From Spirulina sp. DLM2.Bin59 (GTDB lineage: Bacteria > Cyanobacteriota > Cyanobacteriia > Cyanobacteriales > Spirulinaceae), in NCBI GenBank assembly GCA_007693875.1, contig RECT01000097.1:1-19481 (forward strand): DNA of 19,481 nucleotides. The letters run 5' to 3'. The notes beneath the pieces were generated by a model that made no database searches, had not been told where the DNA came from, and saw only the letters and a list, made by a program, of their open reading frames with translations. Below are positions 7,194 through 14,460 of the stretch, one piece after another (position 1 is the stretch's first letter; every line of letters begins with the position of its first letter). The translations under genes were made by a program, and so were the position numbers.

Positions 7194-8315
7194 ATGCGCC
7201 ATTACTTTGCTTTTTTAGAACTATTCACCCGCGAAGGCGGCATTCAATCCTATGTGATGGATGTGTTGGCCGCCTATCAGGATTGGGCCAAGGCACAGGG
7301 TTGCCGAGGGACGGTGGCCCTGCTCCATGATCAGCCTCCGGCTCACAATCCCCTCGATTCACCACAACTCACGTTTACCTATTTAGGCCACACCTCGCGA
7401 ACGATGGAACGCGCCCGTTTAGCCCAACATCTGCTCCAATCCCTGCTGTTTGAACGACCGGAGCGGGTGATTTGTGGCCATGTGAAGCTTGCCCCCTTGG
7501 TTTATCTCTATTGCAAATTACTCAAGATCCCCTATACCTTGATGACCTACGGCAAAGAGGTGTGGGGGAATTGGGAATATCTTTCCCCCTGGGAAATTCG
7601 CGGTCTACGGGGGGCGGATCAGGTGTGGGCCATTAGCCGCCATAGCCGCGATCGCCTCTGTGCCGCCTACGAGATTCCCCCCCAACGGGTGCAATTTCTC
7701 CCCTGTGTGGTGGATGAAACAGAATTTACCCCAGGGCCCAAACCGGCGGAATTGTTAGCGCGCTATCAGTTAACCGGAGCTAAAGTGTTGATGACCGTCG
7801 CCCGCCTCTGGCCCGAAGATATCTATAAGGGCGTGGATGTGACGATTCAAGCCCTGCCGGAGATTGTCGCCCAGATGCCCGATGTGAAATATCTAGTGAT
7901 TGGTCGCGGGGGGGATCAGCCTCGATTAGCCCAGTTGGCGGCGGATCTGGGGGTGAGCGATCGCGTCATTTTTGCCGGGTTTGTGCCCACAGCAGAGTTA
8001 CCTGATCATTACCGGGTGGCAGATGCCTATGTGATGCCCTCCCAGGAAGGGTTTGGTATTGTTTACTTGGAAGCTATGGCCAGCGGTATCCCCGTCCTCT
8101 CGGGGTTGGGGGATGGCTCCGCTGACCCCTTGCAGGATGGGCGGCTGGGGTGGCAGGTGGAGCATCGCAATGTGGCGGCGATCGCCCAAGGTTGCCTCGC
8201 GATGTTGCGGGGGGAAGATCGCCGCTGTCAGGGGGATTGGCTGCGGGAGGAGGCGATCGCCCATTTCGGCAAAGCCCAACTCAGCCAACAATTAGCCACC
8301 CTCTTCATGGGCTAG
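7194..8315 (+). CDS. GT4-like glycosyltransferase (GT-B fold)
   Basis: This 373-residue protein has the marks of a GT-B group 1 glycosyltransferase. These are an N-terminal Gly-Gly donor loop (REGGIQSYVMDV, 13-24), SRHSRDRL near 148-155, TVARLWPEDIYKGVDVTIQA (201-220), YLVIGRGGDQPRL (233-245) and the EX7E motif QEGFGIVYLEAMASGIPVL with Glu285 and Glu293. Such retaining enzymes transfer sugars from nucleotide donors to cell-surface glycans or lipids; donor and acceptor cannot be read from the sequence. The ATG at 7194 was chosen because the longer frame would start inside the palindromic repeat at 7149 and adds unconserved-looking residues. No other glycan genes adjoin it, so it may act alone. 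It ends facing the minus-strand ABC ATPase gene. Confidence 0.9.
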   Translation: MRHYFAFLELFTREGGIQSYVMDVLAAYQDWAKAQGCRGTVALLHDQPPAHNPLDSPQLTFTYLGHTSRTMERARLAQHLLQSLLFERPERVICGHVKLAPLVYLYCKLLKIPYTLMTYGKEVWGNWEYLSPWEIRGLRGADQVWAISRHSRDRLCAAYEIPPQRVQFLPCVVDETEFTPGPKPAELLARYQLTGAKVLMTVARLWPEDIYKGVDVTIQALPEIVAQMPDVKYLVIGRGGDQPRLAQLAADLGVSDRVIFAGFVPTAELPDHYRVADAYVMPSQEGFGIVYLEAMASGIPVLSGLGDGSADPLQDGRLGWQVEHRNVAAIAQGCLAMLRGEDRRCQGDWLREEAIAHFGKAQLSQQLATLFMG

Positions 8316-8317
8316 CG

Positions 8318-8336
8318 GGGGCGAAACCCTCGCCCC
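8318..8336. terminator. Hairpin between convergent genes, likely bidirectional terminator
   Basis: GGGGCGA (8318-8324) pairs with TCGCCCC (8330-8336) around the loop AACCC, and CTAC follows as in the other dispersed elements. It fills the 29-nt gap between the stop codons of the glycosyltransferase and the ABC ATPase. It looks like a shortened GTAGGGGCGAA-family element used as a shared terminator. Confidence 0.55.
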
Positions 8337-8344
8337 TACGCTGT

Positions 8345-9139
8345 TTAGAGGATTTGGGAGAGGAATTGTTTCGTCCGTTCGTGTTTGGGTTTCGTGAAAA
8401 ACTCCGTCGGCGTGGCTTCTTCCACCAGTTCGCCATCCGCCATCAAGACGACGCGATCGGCCACTTCCCGCGCAAACCCCACCTCATGGGTGACACAAAC
8501 CATCGTCATACCATCGTTGGCTAGCGATCGCATCGTATCCAGCACTTCCCGCACCATTTCCGGATCTAGGGCCGAGGTGGGTTCGTCAAAAAGCATGATT
8601 TTCGGCTGCATGGCCAGGGCGCGGGCGATGGCCACCCGTTGCTGTTGCCCCCCGGAGAGTTGCCCCGGAAACTTGCGGGCCTGTTCGAGAATTCCCACTT
8701 TTTCGAGGAGTTTGAGGGCGACCGCCTCCGCTTCCGCTTTTTTGCGACGACGCACCCAAATGGGGGCCAGGGTGACATTCTGCAACACGCTCAAATGGGG
8801 AAACAGGTTGAACTGCTGAAACACCATCCCCACTTCCCGGCGGATCGCATCAATATTTTTCAAATCATGGGAGAGTTCAATGCCATCAATGGTAATTCGC
8901 CCCTTCTGGTAGGGTTCAAGGGCGTTAAACGTGCGAATAAACGTTGATTTCCCTGATCCCGATGGCCCCATAATCACCACCACCTCCCCCCGACGCACCG
9001 TCAGACTCACCCCCCGCAAGACATGAAACTGGTTACTGGTATACCATTTCTCCACATCCTGGGCGATGATCACTGCTTCCCGCTCCGACTTGGGGGCAGC
9101 AACATCAGGCTTAGGGTTTACCGAGGGTTGGCCAGTCAT
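8345..9139 (-). CDS. Polar amino-acid ABC transporter ATP-binding protein (GlnQ/BgtA-like)
   Basis: This 264-residue ATPase has a full ABC core: Walker A GPSGSGKST (58-66), Q-loop MVFQQFNLFPHLSVLQNV (about 105-122), LSGGQ (161-165), Walker B IMLFDE (181-186) and H-loop His218. The FQQFNLFPHL..L.NV signature is typical of the polar amino-acid uptake family (GlnQ, HisP, AapP, and cyanobacterial BgtA). It would power import of amino acids such as glutamine, arginine or other basic/acidic ones; the substrate cannot be told from the ATPase. An unusual 20-residue Pro/Lys-rich N-terminal tail precedes the core. The start is supported by GGAGA 7 nt before the ATG. No permease or binding-protein gene is adjacent, so it is either standalone, as known for BgtA, or separated from its partners. 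Confidence 0.92.
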   Translation of the reverse strand: MTGQPSVNPKPDVAAPKSEREAVIIAQDVEKWYTSNQFHVLRGVSLTVRRGEVVVIMGPSGSGKSTFIRTFNALEPYQKGRITIDGIELSHDLKNIDAIRREVGMVFQQFNLFPHLSVLQNVTLAPIWVRRRKKAEAEAVALKLLEKVGILEQARKFPGQLSGGQQQRVAIARALAMQPKIMLFDEPTSALDPEMVREVLDTMRSLANDGMTMVCVTHEVGFAREVADRVVLMADGELVEEATPTEFFTKPKHERTKQFLSQIL

Positions 9140-9200
9140 ACTTAATTCTCCCGATTGATCAACGTTTACTTAAAATTTTCTGGGCAACGGAAATTTTCGC

Positions 9201-9425
9201 TTAACCCCAGTCTAAATCAAGATCTACAGCAGAGCAGTGGTCTGGCGGTAATCCTTCCCCAACCGTAGAAATTAAATGTTGAATTCCTGGTGAGCACTGC
9301 TGTTTAGCTACCGTTTTCCTGTTTTTTTGACTGGAAGCCAGCCCCGATGGTATTGTCAAGGTTCTACCGGTGAGAGCGATTCCCGGGGAGGAAAGGATCT
9401 CGATACCGCCCTCTTCAGGGATCAT
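9201..9425 (-). CDS. Possible small hypothetical protein, 74 aa
   Basis: A minus-strand frame upstream of the ABC ATPase gene, ending 61 nt before its start, could encode 74 residues (MIPEEGGIEILSSPGIAL...). It has a basic middle part (SSQKNRKTVAKQQC), two cysteines (44 and 64) and an acidic C-terminus (DLDLDWG). No domain is recognised. There is no ribosome binding site before the ATG, and third-position GC is lower than in neighbouring genes. The frame may be accidental or the gene poorly conserved. If it is not a gene, this is untranslated upstream sequence of the ATPase gene. Confidence 0.3.
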   Translation of the reverse strand: MIPEEGGIEILSSPGIALTGRTLTIPSGLASSQKNRKTVAKQQCSPGIQHLISTVGEGLPPDHCSAVDLDLDWG

Positions 9426-9560
9426 CTTGGCGGTAGAGGTGATCTGGTTTTGTGACCAATTTTACAGTTAGAAAATTATTTTTCCCGATAATCAAAATGG
9501 GAGAACCTCAAGCTGCGTATAGGTTTGATGTCATGATTTGCCCATAATTACAGCCTAGCT

Positions 9561-9588
9561 GGCCTCTACAATGCAAGATTACGAGGCC
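9561..9588 (+). other. Inverted repeat in gltB leader
   Basis: GGCCTC (9561-9566) and GAGGCC (9583-9588) are exact reverse complements separated by 16 nt. The spacer contains the TACAAT hexamer. It could be an operator-like palindrome or an RNA stem. Confidence 0.4.
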
Positions 9589-9603
9589 CTGTGACTTAGA
9601 TTT

Positions 9604-9625
9604 GATCATTTTATTAAGAATGATC
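9604..9625 (+). terminator. Hairpin with following T-rich run in gltB leader (possible attenuator)
   Basis: GATCATT (9604-9610) pairs with AATGATC (9619-9625) around an 8-nt loop. CCCCTTTTCCAGTTTTT follows, which resembles a weak intrinsic terminator about 90 nt before the gltB start codon. The stem is AT-rich and so not strong. Confidence 0.35.
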
Positions 9626-9714
9626 CCCTTTTCCAGTTTTTAGAGAGACAATTCTAAAACTCAGACTGTATCTCTGCTGGCGCGACTCACTGTTTCCCTT
9701 CACGAATTGCATCC

Positions 9715-12700
9715 ATGAATAACATCAAACGACCACAGCAACAGGGCTTGTACGATCCACGGCTAGAGCATGATGCCTGCGGAGTTGGGTTCATCGTGCA
9801 GATGAAGGGAGTGCGATCGCACGGCATTGTTGATCAAGCCCTGACGATTCTGGTCAACCTCGAACATCGGGGGGCTGTCGGGGCAGAACCCAATACCGGC
9901 GATGGGGCGGGAATTCTCACCCAACTCCCCCACGATTTTCTCCAGGCGGCGGCCCAGGAACTGGGGATGACGCTCCCGGCTCCGGGCCATTACGGCGTAG
10001 GCATGTTTTTTGCCAATCCTGATCCGGTGATTCGCCAGCGGGGCCGGGAAATTTTTGAAAAAATTGCCACGGAAGAAGGGCAAACGATCCTCGGTTGGCG
10101 GGATGTACCCACGGATCACAGCGATTTAGGCCAGACGGCCCAGGACAGTGAGCCATTTATTCAACAGGTGTTTATTGGCCGCAATCCCGATATTGCCGAT
10201 GATTTGGGGTTTGAGCGCAAGTTGTATGTGATTGGCAAGCGATCGCACCATGAAATTCAGCGGGCCGGCGTGGATGAATATTGGTATTCCACCAGCGTTT
10301 CCAGCCGCACGATTGTTTATAAGGGGATGCTCACCCCCCCCCAAGTACGCAGTTATTTCCCCGATTTGAGTGATGCGCGGTTTACCAGTGCCCTCGGTTT
10401 AGTTCATTCCCGGTTCAGTACGAATACATTCCCCAGTTGGGAGCGATCGCACCCCTACCACTACATCGCCCACAATGGGGAAATCAACACCTTGCGGGGG
10501 AACATCAACTGGATGCACGCCCGCCAAAGCCTCTTTGCTTCGGAACTGTTTGGCGACAGCCTCAAGGCCATGCAGCCGATCATTGACATGGACGGCAGTG
10601 ATTCCGCCATTTTTGACAACACATTGGAATTGATGACGTTGGGGGGTCGGTCATTGCCCCACGCGATGATGATGATGATCCCGGAACCCTGGGCTGCCTA
10701 TGAATCGATGAGCGATGAGCGTAAGGCGTTTTATGAATACCACGCCTGCTTGATGGAGCCTTGGGATGGCCCCGCCTCCATTGCCTTCACCGATGGCACG
10801 ATGATGGGGGCGGTGTTGGATCGCAACGGTCTGCGGCCCTCCCGTTACTACGTCACCCATGATGATCTGGTGATCATGGCTTCAGAAGCCGGGGTCTTGC
10901 CCATTGAACCGGAGCGGGTGGCCTTTAAGGGTCGCCTCGAACCGGGGCGGATGTTCCTTGTGGATATGGAGCAGGGGCGAATTGTAGCCGATGAAGAAAT
11001 TAAGCAGGAAATCACCAGCGCCCACCCCTACCGGGATTGGTTGAATCAATACCGGGTGGATTTGGCGGATTTACCGGCGGCGGAACCCGCGCCCACGTTG
11101 GGGGCTGAACTGTTGGCCCATCAAAAAGCCTTTGGTTATACGTTTGAAGAATTGCGGATTCTGGTGAGTCCCATGGCGCAAAACGGTGTGGAAGCGGTGG
11201 GAGCGATGGGGACAGATACCCCCTTGGCGGCCCTATCCGATCGCCCCAAACTCCTCTACGACTATTTCCAACAACTCTTTGCCCAGGTCACGAACCCCCC
11301 CATTGACTCGATCCGGGAAGCGATCATCACCTCAGCGGTGACAACCATCGGCTCCGAGGGCAACCTCCTCAACCCCGAACCCCAAAGCTGCCAACTGATC
11401 CAACTCCCCACCCCCATCCTCACCAATGCGGAACTGGCTCAGTTAAAGAATGTTAACCTGCGGGGTTTTGCCTCAGAAACGCTGCCGATTCTGTTTGAAG
11501 CCGCCCAAGGGGTAGAGGGGTTACAGACCGCGTTAGGGAATCTGTTTGCTGCGGCAGATGAGGCGATCGCCGCTGGTAAAAATATCCTCATTTTGAGCGA
11601 TCGCGGCGTGGATCAATCCCATGCCCCCATCCCCGCCCTGTTAGCGGTGGCGGGCCTCCACCACCACCTGATCCGCAACGGCACGCGCACCCGCGTCGGC
11701 CTCGTCCTCGAATCCGGGGAACCCCGCGAGGTGCATCATTTTGCCGTGCTGTTGGGCTATGGTTGCGGGGCGATTAATCCCTATGTGGCCTTTGAAAGCA
11801 TTGAAAACCTGATTCAGGAAGGCTTGCTCAAGGGTGTGGACGTGAAGACGGCGGTGAAAAACTACGTCAAAGCGGCCACGAAGGGCGTGATTAAAATCGG
11901 CTCCAAAATTGGCATCTCGACGATCCAAAGTTATCGCGGGGCGCAAATTTTCGAGGCGATCGGCCTCCATCACAGCGTTGTGGAAACCTATTTTTCCTGG
12001 ACGGCTTCCCGGTTGGAAGGGGTGGATTTGGGCGTGATTACCGCTGAGGCTCTGTTGCGCCACCATAGCGGCTTTAGCGATCGCCCCGGTGCGAGTCCTA
12101 CCCTCGATGTGGGCGGTGAATACCAATGGCGCAAGGATGGTGAAGAACATTTATTCTCGCCAGAAACGATCCATCTGCTCCAAAAAGCGGTACGGGAAGG
12201 GGATTACAACCTTTATCGCCAATATGCGGCGTTGGTGAATGATCAGGGGAAAAAGCAATTCCGGCTGCGGGATCTGCTGGCCTTTAAAGAGCGGGAACCG
12301 ATCCCCCTGGAGGAAGTGGAACCCATCGAGGCGATCATGAAGCGGTTTAAAACCGGGGCGATGAGCTACGGCTCCATTTCCAAGGAAACCCATGAGGCGC
12401 TGGCGATCGCCATGAACCGCATCGGCGGCAAATCCAACACCGGGGAAGGGGGTGAAGATCCCGAACGGTACACTTGGAGCAATGAGCAAGGGGATTCTAA
12501 AAATAGTGCGATTAAACAGGTGGCTTCCGGTCGCTTTGGGGTGACGAGTCTCTACCTTTCCCAAGCCAAGGAAATCCAGATCAAAATGGCCCAGGGCGCA
12601 AAACCCGGTGAAGGGGGGCAATTGCCCGGCCTGAAGGTGTATCCCTGGATCGCCAAGGTGCGCCATTCTACCCCCGGCGTGGGTTTAATTTCCCCACCGC

Positions 12701-14301
12701 CCCACCATGATATTTACTCCATTGAGGATCTCGCGGAACTGATCCACGACCTCAAAAATGCCAACCGGGAAGCGCGGATCAGCGTCAAACTCGTTTCCGA
12801 GGTGGGTGTAGGGACGATCGCCGCTGGGGTCGCCAAAGCCCATGCCGATGTGGTGTTAGTTTCCGGCTTTGATGGGGGGACGGGAGCCTCGCCCCAAACC
12901 TCGATTAAGCACGCCGGTTTGCCCTGGGAATTGGGGTTAGCCGAAACCCATCAAACCTTGGTGTTGAATAACCTGCGGAGTCGCATTGCCGTAGAAACCG
13001 ATGGGCAAATGAAAACGGGGCGGGATGTGGCGATCGCCACCCTCCTCGGTGCGGAAGAATACGGATTCTCCACCGCCCCCCTCGTGACGCTGGGTTGCAT
13101 CATGATGCGGGTTTGCCATAAAAACACCTGTCCCGTCGGTGTAGCCACCCAAAACCCCGAACTCCGCAAACATTTCAGCGGCGATCCCCAGCACACCGTT
13201 AATTTCATGACGTTCATCGCCATGGAATTGCGGGAAATCATGGCGCAATTGGGATTCCGCACCATCAATGAAATGGTGGGCCGCACTGATGCCCTGGAGC
13301 AAAAGCAAGCGGTGGAGCACTGGAAAGCCAAGGGCATTGATCTCAGCAAGATCCTCCATCAGCCGGAGGTGGGGCCAGAGGTGGGCCGCTATGCCCAAAT
13401 TCCCCAGGATCACGGTTTGGACAAATCCCTAGACATGACGACGCTGTTGGATCTCTGCCGGCCGGCCATTGAGCGGGGCGAAACCGTCAAGGCGACGCTG
13501 CCCATCTGCAACATTAACCGTGTGGTGGGGACGATTTTGGGCAATGAAATCAGCAAACGCCATTGGGAGGGCCTCCCGGACGGGACGATCCATCTCCATT
13601 TCCAAGGCACAGCGGGCCAGAGTTTTGGGGCGTTTGTTCCCAAGGGTGTGACGCTGGAATTGGAAGGGGATGCCAATGATTATCTTGGCAAGGGCCTGAG
13701 TGGCGGTAAGATCATCCTTTATCCCCCGAAAAATTCCACATTCACCCCAGCAGAAAATATCATCGCGGGGAATGTAGCGTTCTACGGGGCCACCAGTGGC
13801 GAGGCCTATATTCGCGGCATTGTTGGTGAGCGGTTCTGTGTGCGCAATTCTGGGGTGCAGACAGTGGTTGAGGCGATCGGGGATCACGGTTGCGAATACA
13901 TGACCGGCGGCAAAGTGGTGATTCTCGGCCGTACCGGGCGCAACTTTGCAGCGGGGATGAGTGGCGGCGTGGCCTATATTCTCGATGAGGCGGGGGATTT
14001 TGCCACCCGTTGCAATCGGGAGATGGTGGATCTTGAAGCCCTGGAAGACCCGGAAGAAATCCGCGATCTGCGGGAGATGATCCAAAAACACGCGGAATAT
14101 ACCGGCAGTGATAAGGCTCAGGAGGTTTTGACCAACTGGGAAAGCATGATCCCCACGTTTATCAAGGTGATGCCCCGCGACTACAAGCGGGTTCTGCAAC
14201 ATATCCAAAACGCCTTGGCTAATGGCTTGAGTGGTGATGATGCGCTGTCGGCGGCTTTTGAGGAAAATGCCCGTGATATTTCGCGGATTGGCGGCAGCTA
14301 G
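9715..14301 (+). CDS. gltB: Glutamate synthase large subunit (NAD(P)H-type GOGAT)
   Basis: This 1528-residue enzyme combines glutamine amidotransfer with reductive glutamate synthesis from 2-oxoglutarate. After a 21-residue propeptide comes Cys22 (DACGVGF), the nucleophile of the class II amidotransferase domain (22 to about 430). A central domain, the FMN synthase domain (about 810-1200) and a C-terminal beta-helix with Gly-rich repeats (about 1250-1490) follow. The 3Fe-4S ligands are Cys1128, Cys1134 and Cys1139 in CIMMRVCHKNTC. The stretch between GGEDPERY and NSAIKQVASGRFG is only about 11 residues. The roughly 27-residue ferredoxin loop of plant and cyanobacterial Fd-GOGAT is therefore missing. 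With gltD next, this marks the pyridine-nucleotide-dependent type. The ATG at 9715 leaves the usual short propeptide; no Shine-Dalgarno is seen. Confidence 0.97.
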   Translation: MNNIKRPQQQGLYDPRLEHDACGVGFIVQMKGVRSHGIVDQALTILVNLEHRGAVGAEPNTGDGAGILTQLPHDFLQAAAQELGMTLPAPGHYGVGMFFANPDPVIRQRGREIFEKIATEEGQTILGWRDVPTDHSDLGQTAQDSEPFIQQVFIGRNPDIADDLGFERKLYVIGKRSHHEIQRAGVDEYWYSTSVSSRTIVYKGMLTPPQVRSYFPDLSDARFTSALGLVHSRFSTNTFPSWERSHPYHYIAHNGEINTLRGNINWMHARQSLFASELFGDSLKAMQPIIDMDGSDSAIFDNTLELMTLGGRSLPHAMMMMIPEPWAAYESMSDERKAFYEYHACLMEPWDGPASIAFTDGTMMGAVLDRNGLRPSRYYVTHDDLVIMASEAGVLPIEPERVAFKGRLEPGRMFLVDMEQGRIVADEEIKQEITSAHPYRDWLNQYRVDLADLPAAEPAPTLGAELLAHQKAFGYTFEELRILVSPMAQNGVEAVGAMGTDTPLAALSDRPKLLYDYFQQLFAQVTNPPIDSIREAIITSAVTTIGSEGNLLNPEPQSCQLIQLPTPILTNAELAQLKNVNLRGFASETLPILFEAAQGVEGLQTALGNLFAAADEAIAAGKNILILSDRGVDQSHAPIPALLAVAGLHHHLIRNGTRTRVGLVLESGEPREVHHFAVLLGYGCGAINPYVAFESIENLIQEGLLKGVDVKTAVKNYVKAATKGVIKIGSKIGISTIQSYRGAQIFEAIGLHHSVVETYFSWTASRLEGVDLGVITAEALLRHHSGFSDRPGASPTLDVGGEYQWRKDGEEHLFSPETIHLLQKAVREGDYNLYRQYAALVNDQGKKQFRLRDLLAFKEREPIPLEEVEPIEAIMKRFKTGAMSYGSISKETHEALAIAMNRIGGKSNTGEGGEDPERYTWSNEQGDSKNSAIKQVASGRFGVTSLYLSQAKEIQIKMAQGAKPGEGGQLPGLKVYPWIAKVRHSTPGVGLISPPPHHDIYSIEDLAELIHDLKNANREARISVKLVSEVGVGTIAAGVAKAHADVVLVSGFDGGTGASPQTSIKHAGLPWELGLAETHQTLVLNNLRSRIAVETDGQMKTGRDVAIATLLGAEEYGFSTAPLVTLGCIMMRVCHKNTCPVGVATQNPELRKHFSGDPQHTVNFMTFIAMELREIMAQLGFRTINEMVGRTDALEQKQAVEHWKAKGIDLSKILHQPEVGPEVGRYAQIPQDHGLDKSLDMTTLLDLCRPAIERGETVKATLPICNINRVVGTILGNEISKRHWEGLPDGTIHLHFQGTAGQSFGAFVPKGVTLELEGDANDYLGKGLSGGKIILYPPKNSTFTPAENIIAGNVAFYGATSGEAYIRGIVGERFCVRNSGVQTVVEAIGDHGCEYMTGGKVVILGRTGRNFAAGMSGGVAYILDEAGDFATRCNREMVDLEALEDPEEIRDLREMIQKHAEYTGSDKAQEVLTNWESMIPTFIKVMPRDYKRVLQHIQNALANGLSGDDALSAAFEENARDISRIGGS

Positions 14302-14317
14302 TGCCCTCATCCCCCAG

Positions 14318-14345
14318 CCCCTTCTCCCAAATTTGGGAGAAGGGG
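14318..14345. repeat. Perfect 28-nt palindrome in gltB-gltD spacer
   Basis: CCCCTTCTCCCAAA (14318-14331) is followed at once by its exact reverse complement (14332-14345). It begins 16 nt after the gltB stop codon. Elements of the CCCCTTCTCCC...GGGAGAAGGGG type occur as dispersed repeats in cyanobacteria. In RNA it would form a strong stem, able to protect the gltB 3' end or partly end transcription before gltD. Confidence 0.75.
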
Positions 14346-14386
14346 AGCCGGATCTTTATACATTGAGCAGTTCATTTTCTAGGCTT

Positions 14387-14405
14387 GGGCGGATGCAATC
14401 CGCCC
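14387..14405 (+). terminator. GGGCGGAT hairpin in gltB-gltD spacer
   Basis: GGGCGGAT (14387-14394) pairs exactly with ATCCGCCC (14398-14405) around the loop GCA. CTACATTCTTTTC follows, a pyrimidine-rich tail. It could act as a partial terminator or an RNA-processing site between gltB and gltD. The CTAC tail links it to the GTAGGGGCGAA-type dispersed elements. Confidence 0.5.
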
Positions 14406-14416
14406 CTACATTCTTT

Positions 14417-14442
14417 TCACTTCCTACTTCTCACTTCCTACT
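14417..14442. repeat. Short tandem repeat, 14-nt period (two heptamers)
   Basis: TCACTTCCTACT occurs at 14417-14428 and again at 14431-14442, a period of 14 nt. This is the GGAAGTGA/GAAGTAG class of heptamer repeats known in cyanobacteria. It ends 18 nt before the gltD start codon and occupies the place of the ribosome binding site. Confidence 0.65.
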
Positions 14443-14460
14443 CTTTACTTGTGACCAACA

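Larger units (their letters stand above)
9426..9714 (+). promoter_or_regulatory. gltB upstream region / long leader with two hairpins
   Basis: This 289-nt region precedes gltB and is AT-richer than the coding DNA. It holds two clean inverted repeats, annotated separately at 9561-9588 and 9604-9625. A TACAAT hexamer (9567-9572) could be a -10 box, but no matching -35 box is present. The closest match to an NtcA site (GTA-N8-TAC) is GTA-N8-ATG at 9517-9530, which is poor. Nothing here resembles the glutamine riboswitch core GGACGGAAGTAGG. Confidence 0.4.

Noticed and set aside
9517..9530. NtcA binding site upstream of gltB
   Set aside because: GTA-N8-ATG matches only the first half of the GTA-N8-TAC consensus and is not spaced properly from any -10 box.
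11641..12666. Long minus-strand frames of about 170 codons inside gltB
   Set aside because: They are antisense shadows of the strongly biased gltB coding frame and have no recognisable domain.
13429..14310. Minus-strand frame of 293 codons antisense to the gltB 3' part
   Set aside because: It overlaps the conserved beta-helix domain of GltB, and its product (rich in His, Ile and Asn) resembles no family. It is a shadow frame.
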